Shown piece by piece: positions 48,879 to 61,388 of a DNA stretch of 64,000 bases. Numbering within the stretch: the stretch's first letter is position 1; the number at the start of each line of letters is the position of its first letter. The DNA is from Coffea arabica. Taxonomy: Eukaryota > Streptophyta > Magnoliopsida > Gentianales > Rubiaceae. Position numbers and translations under genes: made by a program. The notes beneath the pieces are model-generated. The model saw only the letters and a program-made list of their open reading frames with translations. It was not told the DNA's origin and made no database searches. The stretch lies in assembly GCF_036785885.1 (NCBI RefSeq), contig NC_092323.1, positions 8,688,501 through 8,752,500 on the forward strand, in the 5' to 3' direction.

Positions 48879-50789
48879 GGAGGAGACTACTTATGGAGTT
48901 GACATGAAATAAGTTTGCAGAGTTTCTTTTATCCTGAGGTGTCTGCTGTTCATGAATGACTTGCTCTTATCTGGTATAATAGAAGTCCTGTGAGCAAACC
49001 TTCAATAATTAGCTTTTAGTATTTGTTCCTCAACATGCTATTTAAGTTCCACATGCTCTAATATGAACAAATGATGATTTCCTGTGGGAAGCTACTGTCA
49101 TTTTTTTGGATGCAATATATAGGAAATGAGTTTTCCTTGAGCAGATAGAAAAAACACTGGAGTAGTATTCTTTGTAAGCATTCTATTTATGCAGCATTTT
49201 CTTCCTTACTGTGTCTTTGTCGAAGAGGTTCTGGACAGATTGTGTTTTCCCTTAGTTGATTACTTTTGTTGTTGTTGTTGTTTTTTTTTTAAGAATTTCT
49301 TAGGATTAAAAAAAAATTTTGAAAAGAGGGTTCTGTTTAAATCTTTGGAAAATCTGTAAATATTATCACAACATACTGTGCTTTGATGACTCATTATAAC
49401 CAAAATTTTCCTTCTGCAAGTGAGAGTGAACTATTGTGCTATAATAACTGATGTTTTCATGCTTTCTTCCTCAAATGTAGATCTATCAGCATCAGCACAA
49501 TAAACAAATGAGCACTCCTGCCATGGCTCAGTTGCTGTCGAACACCCTTTACTACAAGCGCTTCTTTCCTTACTATGCTTTTAATGTTCTGGGTGGGCTT
49601 GATAGTCAGGGTATGCTTTCATTGACAGATGTATTTTTTATCCACTTTATTCATCTCCAATTTTCATCGAGCCTTTTTGCATTGTTAAACAACACTAGGG
49701 AAGGGGTGTGTCTTCACATATGACGCTGTTGGATCCTATGAGAGGGTTGGATATAGTTCACAAGGTTCTGGTTCTACATTGATCATGCCTTTCTTGGACA
49801 ACCAGCTAAAGTCTCCTAGCCCTCTCTTATTACCTGCAAAGGTCTAGCTTCTCTGTAAATTTTAACAATATAGTTTGGTAATTTTTTTTGTTTATTCTGA
49901 CAAAGTTGAGAATCATGAGTTATCAGGATGCTGTTACACCACTTTCTGAATCTGAAGCCATTGACCTGGTAAAGACATGTTTTGCTTCTGCAACAGAAAG
50001 AGATATCTACACCGTAAGTTGATTCTGCCTGTTTCCTTTCTGATGTTATTCTTAATTGGGAACATTCAAGAAACCTCAGAACAATTTCTATAAGTTTCCA
50101 TTGTAAATCCCATGTCCACAGGGCAAAAAGAGTGTGAAACTTCTAATTTGATTTAGCCCAATGAAGTTAATTGCAAACTCTGTAAGGTGGTTCTTTAACT
50201 AAGATAAATGATACCTTGTGGTGGGATCTGCTTATTGGTGTTTACTTAATGAATTTTGTAAGTAAACCATGTCTATTGGATATGTGTGAAAAGCTCATGT
50301 TTGGTCATCTAGAAGTATGTCTTAGTCATGCACAGGAAAATGGCTATTCCCTGCTTGCTCCCTTTTTCTTTTCCCCGTTTGTTTGGTCGTGAACTGGGGT
50401 TTGTGTTGGGTTGGTAGCCAGATAAACATTTTTGGTCTTAAGGTGCATTTCCAGACTTCACCTGGGCTATGTAGTGGCGTTTGATGTCTCAGTTGTAAGT
50501 GATGTTGTGTTGAAATTTTTCTGTTGCAACATCAACTCTTAGATGGCCTGGTTTACTTGAAAGTTGTTCTTGAATGGTGGTGTAGAGTTCCTTATAAACT
50601 GTCAGACCACCTGATCAATGCATTTGTGTGGACTGTGGTTAACTTGTTTCTCCCCTTTCATGTTGTATAGTCTTGCCTATTATTTTTGTTTTACCATATT
50701 TATGGTGCTTGTAGGGCGACAAGCTGGAAATTGTCGTCTTGAATGCTGAGGGAACTAGACGTGAATATATGGAACTGAGGAAGGATTGA
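47517..50789 (+). CDS. PBF1: 20S proteasome subunit beta type-1 (beta-6)
   Basis: Seven exons, 47517-47563, 47666-47773, 48469-48550, 49481-49610, 49699-49841, 49927-50013 and 50715-50789, join in phase with GT-AG introns to 223 aa, the usual PBF1 length. The protein is the beta-6 subunit of the 20S core particle. It is structural: only beta-1, -2 and -5 carry active-site threonines. Seen: [96 protein letters not shown] and the C-terminal [20 protein letters not shown]. Exon 1 is only 47 bp. Intron 3 contains a T14-G23 run. It is a housekeeping gene sitting between AAA-ATPases 1 and 2 and has no evident functional tie to them beyond position. Confidence 0.97.
48844..48880 (+). repeat. T14-G23 homopolymer in PBF1 intron 3
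   Basis: Fourteen Ts are followed by twenty-three Gs. Other G-runs lie at about 14303-14317 and 54723-54741. Such runs can form G-quadruplexes but are also where assemblies miscount. Confidence 0.9.
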
Positions 50790-53329
50790 CGGGTTGTGGT
50801 AGTATTATGGATCTGTGGGTTGCGACAAAGTGTGGAATGCTCCGATTCGAGAGCTTTAATTTGGACATTGACTTGGGCTGTGGTCTATGGTTCTCAGTTA
50901 TCAACCCTTAGATTTGGATTCTAGACTGAAGATAGACGCTGGGCATGAAGCTGACTCTTTGTTACCCATTTCCAAGTTTTATTTTCTTTGTAAAATTTTT
51001 ATACATCCACGTTTGTCTTTTTACCATGGCATACCCACTTTGTTTTCTAAAAAAGAAAATTGATTTGACTACCATCTGTGATCTGTGGAAGAGGTTAACT
51101 AAATCAGACCAACTTAAGCAAGTTTATGTGTTTTTGGAAGAGGTGGTGACAAATGATACTTATATGTTAACTAATTCATTTTTTTTGAATTTTTTTTGGC
51201 TTTTCGTGAAGAACGACACCACATTTTCTTCTCACAAAAGCAACTGATCCCCCACCCCCAATAAAAGGGGGCAACTGAACCACTTGTACAGACCTAGCAA
51301 TTGAACCAGCATCGTTAGCCGCCAAAGGGGTGCTCTTCAAAGGAAGAGGTATCAGAGCATTTTTTGATTTAATCAGATTCTTATATTGGCTTCCCCTTCC
51401 TGTAAAAAATGTTATAAAAATATTAATTTATCATTGTTGTTAAAAAAAAAAAAAAGAGCAAACAGCATCCAAAAGAAAATTCAATTAATTACCTTTGATC
51501 TATTCTGCTTCCTTCCTTGAGCATCAAAGACAGTATATATTTTGCTATCCCAACTAATCCATTTGTTGGAATAGTTCATTATTTGGAAAATTTATTTTAA
51601 TTGCACATAAATATGTTTTTTAATTATTTTTTATCACTTCAACTATTATATTTTCTTCTTACGTCGTAATTATTTTAAAAACACTTTCCAAATGATTGGA
51701 TGGAGTTACATTGCACTCACTCGCAGTTTCTCCGGAGGCAAGATTAAGTATTGGGTCCCAATACCCAATGTGCTGCACACCTTACTGTTGTCTTTAAGAT
51801 CTGCTTTAAACTCCTTTACAAACTCGTGCCTGAATACGAGAGACTAGTGGCAAGACTTGTCGAGTTTTTTCTTTTCTTTTTTTTTTTAAAACAAAAAAAA
51901 AAAACGAAAGACTTGTTGAGTTATTTCCATATTGGCGGCTGCCTTTTTCGCTTTTTTTAACTCTCTTTCCTCTTTTTCGTCACTGAGCATGTTTCCTGGT
52001 AATTAGTAGTACTATAATGATAGAAACATCAAAACACAGACGCGGAACCTCAAAGGCCTCTAGATTATAGGTGATGCTGGAGGCCAGGGGTTGAACCTCT
52101 GCCTCCCACAAATTTGTCACAATTTGTGACGGTCTTAATTGATTTTCATCAATGGAGTCTGTACTCACATCGAATCCCCTTTCCTTTCCCTTAGACTAAG
52201 TTAGATTAGGTTATAGGACATCTATCGTTGCGACAAAAAAAAAAGAAGAAGAAAGAACCTCAAAGGCCTCTACGATTATAGACAATCTCAAATTCATAAA
52301 AACTAAGAAAATGTGTTGGTAGTATAAGATTATCACACCTAAACAATTTTATTATACAACATTCTTGTATTCATAAGAAATAAGCCTAGCCTTAATTTAA
52401 TTCCGCAAGAATTTACCCAAAAGCTTAGCTATTTTGGGTTGAACGTAAACGATTAGCGACAAAATGAACTTTAATAAGATCAGCTTCTGTACCCATCTCG
52501 GTCAAGAGAATCATTGAAGTATAAAAAACCAGTAACGGCATAAACTTTAAACTCTTTCAAGAGAATTGAATAATACAAACCAATCAGAGGACGGTAACTT
52601 TTGCCATCTAACTCAAATTAAATAATTCAAATTCGTGAAGTTCGGTAAATAGTAGGAGTTGATAGCTGACAAGCTTATTATGAGTGATGAAATCTACACA
52701 ATTCAATGACCTTGGTTTATACCTTTACAACTGCTTTCCACAAAAGTTTGTGCTTTTTGGGGTAAAATGTTGAAGAACTTTTGTGATATCAGCTTTCACC
52801 TCCTTCCCCCATGCAGGAGAATCGTTCTAACAGTAGTGGCATGAGAACTGTGAAGGTGAATACAGACGACTCAGTTTCCACATGTATGATCCATGGGGAA
52901 TTGAGCAAAATATGGGCCAATGAGTGAATGACATTTTTTTGTATCTTTGTCAGTAAAAAGATTAAATAGGATAAGCGGCATCAGTAAGCACGACTGCTTA
53001 ACTTTTTCTTTCCTAGCTACGTGTACCTACCATACATCTTTTAGTTTTGGCATGTATTGCTGCTGCTATCACGCTGCATTTAGGCCAGGCTTTCCTCCAA
53101 TCACACAAAGAATTCGTGGGCTCAACAGTGAGTTGCTTTATCTCTTTTCTCCTCCTTTTTCCTTTCTTGATTTTGATTTGCACCGAGAAAAGAAGAAAAG
53201 GGCACAGCTTTTTTACTAGCAGAACTTTTTACAAACTCCTCATTCCAAGTATAAGAAGCAATAATCTTGGTTCTCTTGTGTGAGAAGGTTTTGAGCAGTG
53301 GTTCAAGATCAGATTTTGTTAAAAAGAAA
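50790..53329. other. Intergenic, SINE and AAA-ATPase 2 promoter
   Basis: No gene is seen. A tRNA-derived SINE lies at about 52020-52243 (listed separately). The ~100 bases before 53330 are pyrimidine-rich; the frame is open for 21 codons upstream of the ATG from a TTG but holds no earlier ATG. Confidence 0.5.
52020..52243 (+). mobile_element. tRNA-derived SINE, plus orientation
   Basis: The text ggtgatgctggaggccaggg followed by gttgaacctctgcctcccac resembles a tRNA B-box (GGTTCGAnTCC) and is shared, in the opposite orientation, with about 61389-61527. The 3' end is an A-run (near 52233-52243), as in SINEs. The 5' end with the A-box is less clear here than in the other copy. Box similarity is inferred by eye. 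Confidence 0.6.
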
Positions 53330-55481
53330 ATGGTGACTTTCACAGCAATACCTTCGCCATCATCAGTTTTCTCAGCATATGCCTCATTATCAGCTTCTAT
53401 TATGCTGTTTCAGACAGTGCTAAATCAATTTGTACCCCGTCCGGTACAAAACTGTATTTCCTCTGCCATCAGGTACTATTTCAAGCCTAGGTCCTCTAAG
53501 TTGGTTGTAGTTATTGAGGAGAATGATGGGATATCAAACAATGAAATATACAATGCTGCTGAAATATATCTCTACAGCAAGATTGATGCCAGCATTGAAT
53601 GTCTCAAGATCACCAAACGTCCCAAAGAGGCAAGCATAAACATCAAATTTGCTCACTGTGAAAAAATGGTTGATTACTATGATGGGGTTGAAGTTGTCTG
53701 GAGGTTCTGTTGTGAAGAGAGGAAAAAGGGTCCTTCAAAGCTTGTGGATGATGATTCTGGTCATTTTTTCTCAGACTTCGAGAAAAGATACTTTGAGCTT
53801 AGTTTTAACAGAAAGCACAAGGAAAAGATTTTGGGCTCCTATGTTCCTTACGTCCTACAAAGATCCAAGGACATCAAAGCTGAAAAGAAGGTTGTAAAGT
53901 TGCATACTTTGTCTTCCATCTCTTATTCACCATCAATAGCGTGGGAATCCATCAACCTCGAACATCCCTCCACCTTTGACACGATCGCATTGGATGCAAA
54001 GCTGAAGAAAGCAATTACTGAAGATTTGGATAGATTTGTAAGGAGGAAAGATTTTTACAGGAAGGTCGGGAAAGCATGGAAAAGAGGCTACTTGTTGCAT
54101 GGCCCTCCAGGGACAGGAAAGTCGAGTTTGATAGCTGCAATAGCTAACTATCTGAGGTTTGATATATATGATCTTGAGCTTGCAAATATAAAACGTGACT
54201 CTGATTTGAGGAGATTGTTGCTCAAGACTGCAAATCGTTCCATACTCGTTATAGAAGATATTGATTGCGGTGTGGAGTTGCCTGATAGAAAGGGGCCATC
54301 TGCACATGCAGAGGGACGTCCAAGGGAACCCCAGGTAATTTTTCTGTCTCCAATTATTCCTTCTTCTTTTTTTGTTCTTTTTTGGAGGGGAAGAGTGGGA
54401 TCCAGCGTCTTTTTGGCCATTAAGAAAAAGCAAGCATTCATTTAGGTACAATGATGCAATATTTAGTTTGGCAGTTCAATTTTTTGCCCTTGGCCGTGTT
54501 GCAACTTGCAATTACTCTCTATTTCTTTCCATGTACCGCATTGTTGTCATGGCCTGGATTTTTGGTGCTTTACACTGCAATGAATTTAAGCTCCTAGGAT
54601 CCAGAAACTTACGAAGACAAAAACTGACATCAATCTCTCGAAAAGTAGAAATGGACCATTTATAATTAGTTGATGTGTTGCAAAATGCCAAATGACAGTA
54701 GTAAATTCACTTGAGAAGAGAAGGGGGGGGGGGGGGGGGGGACATTTTTTATCTTGGTTGGTGACATATTACTTTCACTCTATGTTCATGAACAGGTTCG
54801 ATCATGCCGGGTAATGCAAGAGTGTGATCATGTTGCCAATTTTAAGTGCTAGTAACTTTATGCGAATTTGAAGGGGAATGATAGATCTACAGAGTTTCCT
54901 ATTTCCTTCTTTTATCTCCTCTCTTAAGTCTTAATACGTTCTTGAAGACTCGATCGTTTGAACGATTTAAACCCTGATCGAATATTTTACGTTGTGTGGT
55001 TATGCAGTTTACGCTGTCAGGGCTGTTGAACTTCATAGATGGTCTGTGGTCTAGCTGCGGGGATGAGCGAATCATCATATTCACAACCAACAACAGGGAC
55101 AGGCTTGATCCAGCATTGCTGCGTGCAGGGCGAATGGACATGCACATTTCGATGTCATATCTAACAGCTGAAGGGTTCAAGATCTTGGCCACCAATTACC
55201 TGGATATCAAAGATCACCATTGGCAGTTTGAGGAGATAGGAGAATTGATCGAGAGCATGAATGTCACTCCAGCAGAAGTTGCGGAAGAACTGATGAAGAG
55301 TGATGATGCTGATGTTTCCCTCGGAGGACTGCTTAACTTTCTCAATGTCAAGAGGAAGAAGATGAATGATGATGATGGTGATGGTGATGGAACGAAAGAT
55401 AAAGGGAGTGATGAAATTGATCAGGTCCAAAAAGGGAAAAAGCTTAAGCTTGACATCAACACAGATGAACTTCCTCGTTGA
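53330..55481 (+). CDS. AAA-ATPase 2, BCS1/AATP1-like
   Basis: Two exons, 53330-54334 and 55008-55481, give 492 aa. The layout is the same as AAA-ATPase 1: an N-terminal membrane segment (SVFSAYASLSASIMLF), the AAA-associated domain (ENDGISNNEIYNAAEIYL), Walker A GPPGTGKSS (258-266), Walker B VIEDID (307-312) and FTTNNRDRLDPALLRAGRMD. The C-terminal tail is Asp/Lys-rich (DDDGDGDG near the end). Where ATPases 1 and 3 have RPGRMD, this one has RAGRMD, a Pro-to-Ala change beside the arginine finger region. The intron (673 bp) lies before FTLSGLLNFIDG and holds the G-run near 54723-54741. The protein is probably mitochondrial or ER membrane-bound; the substrate is unknown. Confidence 0.95.
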
Positions 55482-58400
55482 AGAATCAAATATTCATCAG
55501 GCATGACTTCTTTTCAGATGCGGGATCTTGCTAGATGAAGAAGCTTTTACACTCGGGAATTCCAAGTGCTAGTAACGCTCAGTCATCAACCTTAATCTTC
55601 TAAATAATTGTCCCTAGCATCATTTGATTTTGGAATTAGGGAAAACATCCTAGTTTGCCAACCTTTTCGTGGTTAAAAGACTGTGTTTTGTTTTACCTAA
55701 TTGTCAGCCAACTGGGCTGAATTCAACCTACTGTTTTCTGCAATTACACTTGTTAAATGTTGTCGAAACTGCAAAACAGCTTAAAGATCAGTCTTTTTTT
55801 TGCTTAAAGATGGATGTAAACTTTGGCGCAAGCAGAAAGTAAGAAAACCTACGAAATTTTAACTCAATGGAGCTGTAACCAGACAGCATCAATAATAGCA
55901 ATATTGGATGCATTTGGAATTGCGTAATTCATAGGTTCAGCCAAAAGCAGGAGTCAATTCAATTGCCACATAAGGTGGTCTTGGAGCAAACTTTCCAGGG
56001 AAATGAAAAGAGGTAAAGGACCAAAATGCTTTTCAAAAACTCATCACTCTCATTGCCCAAATTCAATTCACGGACCGGAAATTTGGAACCCTATGGACAC
56101 GCACACGCCGGTTTTAACTTTTGAAGCCAAAATGTCAATTGACATATACAAAAAATGCAAACGGCTGACAAGAGGGAGTCGAGGAGGAAAGGACTTTTAA
56201 CTCCAAAAAGGCAAAAGATCTTGAGTTTGGCAGGGAAAAGATTTTGCTTCTGATCTAGGGAGAATCATGTCATGGGACTTTTAATGAACGTTTAACCAAG
56301 CACGTTTCATGGTCCAGGGAGAATCATGTCACGACGCAGGCCAGACTCATTTGAGTTGTACGCCTTATTGCATCTTTGGCTAAGCAGGTTTCCGAATGAG
56401 TCCAACATCTTGTTCAATCATGTCATTGCAATGGGACTAGCGTAGACTTTCTTGTTGTTTGGATTGTGATTTTCCGCAAAAAAAAAAAAAAAAAAAAATC
56501 ACATCTTTCGTGGACATGTTTTCTAAATTATTTTTTTATCTGATATCTATTATATCTTCATAGTACATTTTTGAATAAAAATTTCAAAAAATAACAATCC
56601 AGACCGACAGTTACTAATAGAACAACTTAGAGCATTGATTCCTTTGTTTTTTTAAAAAAAAAAAAAATTATTTGATGAGAGTAAGTTCTAACCGTGACAT
56701 TTGTTGGATTTTATTAAAGAGATGGTAGATTGCTGGATTTGGAACTCGTAGTCCGATGCCTCTCCATTTTGAAGTTAGGATAATTGCTTTAGTTTACTGG
56801 TGAAAGAATTACAAGCAAATGGCACAGGCCATGAAATAGATCGTTCAAAAGCGTGATTCTTAATAATATTGTGAGAGACCAAATTCATCCTTAGCCTGAA
56901 TGAAGGCGTTAACTTGACGCGTGCAAATGTCGCGCCACCCTATTCTTCGCTGAACTAGCGTAAAGATGTATGTGGGGCAGAAGTTATAGAAGAACATATG
57001 GCAGAGAGCAAGTCCTCCAAATAATCCTTCAATTTTATTTTTTTTTACTAATCCATGTTTGATCCTCCATCTTAAAAATGGGACACAATGGTCCTCTAAC
57101 AAAATTTTTTGGGCTAAATTGAACCTTGTGTGGTGGAAATACTAAGAAAACTCAAATCTCACCACCACTTTGGTCCAACCATTTCTTGGTTGCTCTGCCA
57201 TATAGGGACCAATTTGATCCAAAAATTTTTATGAAAAACTATATAGTATTATGTTCCATTTTTAAGATGGAGGACCAAGCATGAATTCGTAAAAAAGTTG
57301 AAGGACTATTTGAAGAAGTTGCTCTATTTGCACAAGTTTAGAAGAACATATGGTGCAGTTTATAAGGCCATGATAAAATGAAGAGAGACATATAATTAAT
57401 TGGATTAGTTAATTTGGAGAAGCAGTCCAGTGGCTGGTGGAAAAAGTAGCATATTGATTTCCCATCGATCATCCGTACTTTTACTTGCATGATACCATCC
57501 GTTATTCGGTTTCTAACTTTCGAGTTGAGAATTTAGACAATAATATAAAGCTCCTTTACGTTCGGGGATGCGATGCATTTTTTTTTTAAAAAAAAAAAAA
57601 AATTCTCTTAGATACTAAAAATACTTCTAATAAGATGTTATATAACTAATTCTCGTAACTTAAGATATCTAATTTTTGATAATTTAAAAGCACTTCTTGT
57701 GTGAGAAGTGCTTTAGTCTATAGGTCACCGTCATTAATATCCACTGCAGATTAATGAATTCTATAATCAGAGACATAAGTACTGAGCAGTAATAATAATG
57801 AAGAATAAAAGTCACCCTCGGAGCTACGAGTTTGTATTTTTCAAGTCTTTTTTCAACGAGTTTGTATTTTTCAAGTTTTTTTCAACTGTCAATATAATTT
57901 TCTTCCCAACTAAATGAGATAGTAAATAGTTATATAGGTATTATAGAGTTGACGGTTTCCTAAGGGATAGGTTCCAAAATTATTACACATCAACCTAAGC
58001 TATAATTGTTGGAGGCATTATAGAGTACACTTGACAGTTTAGATCGACCTAAGCTAATCACATTCAAATTTGTGCTATCAACTCTTGAAAAATAAAAAGG
58101 AAACATATAAATTTAAATTAAACAGCCCAAATCACATTATTGTATTCTATTTTGATAAGTTGACTTAGCACAATTGTGCATTTTTTTTGCTATTGTTATT
58201 GCCAAATTACTGGATTCCACCAATTTTTAAGTTGTTCAATTATAATCTGTATATATTAATCCCTCGATAATGTGGGTTAATTGTAATCATATCAAACAAA
58301 TTATTGGTTTCCCTATGAAGAAAATTCATATATCTGATGTTATATTCTATTAAGGAGTTATCATAACTAATCTTAACTTGTTTAATTTCTGATTTCTCAT

Positions 58401-59217
58401 TTGTAAATTTTTTTTTTGTCAAGGTCCTACATGCATTATTGATGGCACAATATCTACTATCTAAGATCAATCCAACTAGAAATTATTTGATTTCCCATTT
58501 TGTTCGGACTGAAATTTTAAAAAAAAATTAAAACATTTTTTTGTAATTATATTTTTTAAATCATGTTTAATTTCATATATGTCAAATCATTATAGTAGTA
58601 TATTTTTCTATGAAAACTCCAGAACACAACAATTTATATGTGACCTAATTCGACTAAACATAAAAAAGAAAAAAAAAACATTGGATGGAAGATCAATTGA
58701 AAATTTTGTTTAAAATAACCAAATATTAGATGTGATATATATGAAATAAAACTGTAATCAAAATAAGGGAAAAAATAATACAAATAGTTTGAAGGTCAGT
58801 GTGTACATATGTGTGTGTGTGTATATATATTTTAAAGCGTGCGTACAATTCGTGTTCCCGCGTGATGCTGTCCAGATTGAAGCCTAAGCTTGGGGACCAA
58901 GCACAAGTAGAGCATGGAGAGCAAGCAGAGACTCACTCTCCTACGACACCTTCTCCAACTACTATCTCGAATCCACCATTCACAACTAAACACGTAATTA
59001 AATCGGCAGCACCTTCTGTGACGCCGCATCCTTATTTCCACCTGTACTGCTTGCCGAGGAAGGATCATCGTACACCGTATATTTTTGCTTCATGCTGTGG
59101 TATACATTATAGTAATTCGTGTGAACACAACACTCGAAAACTGTCTTGTTTTATCGTAGGACTCACCTCAGACCGCAGTCGGCTTCGAACATCCCAATTC
59201 CCAACCTCCTCCTTTCC
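55482..59217. other. Intergenic between AAA-ATPases 2 and 3
   Basis: No gene is supported. Besides the foldback MITE at 57005-57325 there are A-runs (about 56479-56498, 56650-56666, 57579-57601) and a 30-bp tandem duplication of gagtttgtatttttcaagt at about 57828-57890. An ORF at 58799-59227 (+) starts with GTG, with internal ATGs. It is moderately protein-like (SPTTPSPTTISNPPFTTKH) but matches nothing I know and ends at the AAA-ATPase 3 promoter. Confidence 0.45.
57005..57325. mobile_element. Foldback MITE with flanking direct repeats
   Basis: The TIRs are about 75-80 bp. The left begins agagcaagtcctccaaataa and the right is its imperfect reverse complement, ending gaagaagttgctct. The interior is not coding. 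Outside both ends lies the direct repeat tagaagaacatatgg (56987-57001 and 57339-57353), part of a ~24-bp imperfect repeat that does not abut the element and so is not a plain TSD. Confidence 0.7.
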
Positions 59218-59226
59218 TATAAAATA
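59218..59226 (+). promoter_or_regulatory. TATA box of AAA-ATPase 3
   Basis: TATAAAATA lies 167 bases before the ATG at 59385, predicting a leader of about 130 nt. It supports the start at 59385 over the GTG/TTG-led reading from 59253. Confidence 0.6.
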
Positions 59227-59384
59227 GTACGAAACCAACGTCCATAACTCGTTTGAGTTCCCCAACAACTTCTGCTTCCGGTTCCGGGCTCGAACCTCAC
59301 TCACTGAGTTCCCCAACAACTCAGTTTGAGTTGCTGAGTTCCGAACCTTCAGCAGATTCCAAAAGTTTATCCCCGGTCCAAAAA

Positions 59385-61056
59385 ATGCAGACATTCTCGG
59401 AGATGCAATCTACGGCAACGAGCCTTTTCTCGGCCTACGCATCTTTGGCCGGGACCATTATGCTCTTTCGGTCACTGGTCAATGACATTATTCCACCTTC
59501 CCTCCGATCCTATATCCAATCATTTTTAGCTTACCTTTTCACCTTTCCGTCCACTCAAATCACCATCATCATAGACGAGCAAAACGGCATGACTCGGAAC
59601 CAGGTTTATGACTCGGCCGAGATATATCTCAGCACCAAAATCTCCCCAACCACGGAGCGATTCAAAGTCAACAAGTCCCCTAAGCAGAGGACCATCAATG
59701 TCACCATCGAGAAGGACCAACAGATCACGGACACATTTGGTCAAATCCAATTGCAGTGGCGTTTCGTGCTGGTTGAACCTCGAAATGACCATGGGTACTC
59801 CCCGGAAAAACGGTTCTTCGAGCTCAGTTTCAACAAAAAACACAAGGATGCTGTTATGAAAGATTATTTGCCTTTCATACTGGAGAAGGCGCGGGAGATT
59901 AGGGACAACGATCGGGTGGTGAAGCTGTATACTAGAGATTGTCCATATAATGACGATGATTATAATTCTTATAACGGTGGTGGCGGAGCTGGGATCTGGG
60001 GAGCGATTAATTTGGATCATCCAGCGACGTTTGACAAGCTGGCCATGGAACCGGAGATGAAGAGGGCTGTGATTGAGGATTTGGATAGGTTCGTGAGGAG
60101 GAGGGATTATTATAGGAAGGTCGGGAAGGCATGGAAAAGAGGATATTTGTTGTACGGACCGCCCGGGACGGGAAAGTCTAGTTTGATAGCGGCCATGGCT
60201 AATTACTTGAAGTTTGATATCTATGATCTGGAGCTTACGAGTTTGTATTCAAACTCTGAACTGAGGAGGATCTTGATTTCCACCTCCAACAGGTCCATCA
60301 TTGTTATTGAGGATATCGATTGTAGCGTGGAGATGCATGATCGCCAGCAGGAGCAGAATGTTGGCCATGAACCATCAACTAAGGTCAGTCCATCTTCCAA
60401 ACTCATACGACGATAATCAATTAAGATAATTTTGAAGGTGGTTTATTAATCTAATCTATTTTTTTTTTTCGTTTCAGTTGACGCTGTCGGGACTGTTAAA
60501 TTTCATTGATGGGCTGTGGTCGAGCTGTGGAGACGAGAGAATTATTGTTTTCACTACCAATTATAAAGAGAAGCTCGACCCTGCTCTGTTGCGCCCGGGT
60601 AGGATGGACATGCATATTCATATGTCCTATTGTACACCTCAAGGATTTAGGATATTGGCCTCTAATTACCACGGCATTAATGGTTACCATCGGCTTTTTG
60701 GTGAGATTGATAGGTTAATCGAGAATTCTCAAGTTACCCCAGCTGAACTTGCAGAAGAACTCATGAGAAGTGAGGACGCTGATCTTGCAGTTGAGGGAGT
60801 TATTAACTTGCTCAAGAGAAAGGAAATGGATCAAAGTGTTGAGGTGAACGGTAGTTCGCGTCCAACAACTCCTGAAGAGAATAACGAAATCGTGGAAGAA
60901 TCGAGTCCTCTTCTAGAAGAATTTCAGGAGCCAAAAAGGAAAATAAGACCCGAGTTCGTTATGAGGAGAGGCCTAAGAACTACTTGCAGGAGAAGAGTGA
61001 ACAGAGGAGGGAATAGCAGATTTATGGTGGGTGGATTTAGAGGAAAATGGTCATAG
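59385..61056 (+). CDS. AAA-ATPase 3, BCS1/AATP1-like
   Basis: Two exons, 59385-60383 and 60478-61056, separated by a 94-bp intron at the same position as in its paralogues, give 525 aa. Seen: an N-terminal membrane segment (SLFSAYASLAGTIMLFRSL), the AAA-associated domain (EQNGMTRNQVYDSAEIYL), a Tyr/Asp/Gly-rich insertion before GIWGAINLDHPATFD, Walker A GPPGTGKSS (258-266), Walker B VIEDID (307-312) and FTTNYKEKLDPALLRPGRMD. The tail is longer and strongly basic (RRGLRTTCRRRVNRGG), unlike the acidic or mixed tails of the other two. Start: the first in-frame ATG, supported by a TATA box upstream. Likely membrane-anchored, stress-related; the substrate is unknown. Confidence 0.95.
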
Positions 61057-61388
61057 GCCAAAAAAGAGGTACCTAGCGCCTTCCTGTGCATTAATTAATA
61101 CTCTTGCGAGACCCAAGAAATTGATGAATCCAGAAATCTGAGATGCTATATGGCAGTTTGATCAAGCTTTTATGCAAATTTCCACGGGAATAGAGCATCT
61201 GTCTCGTCTTATGAGGTCTAATTAATCAGATCGATCTAATCTCACTTTCCAAAAAGAAAAAAAAGGAGAGCCGATGGTTATTTGCTGAGAAAGGCATATA
61301 ATTTTGTTGAATTCTCAGTCCACCCACCACTTTTTGCTTAGCGTGAGATTTTTGTATCGTAAATTTGAAAGAGAAAAGATAAAAAAAA

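Noticed and set aside
53933-54451. 172-codon minus-strand ORF over AAA-ATPase 2
   Set aside because: Shadow of the real coding exon in another frame.
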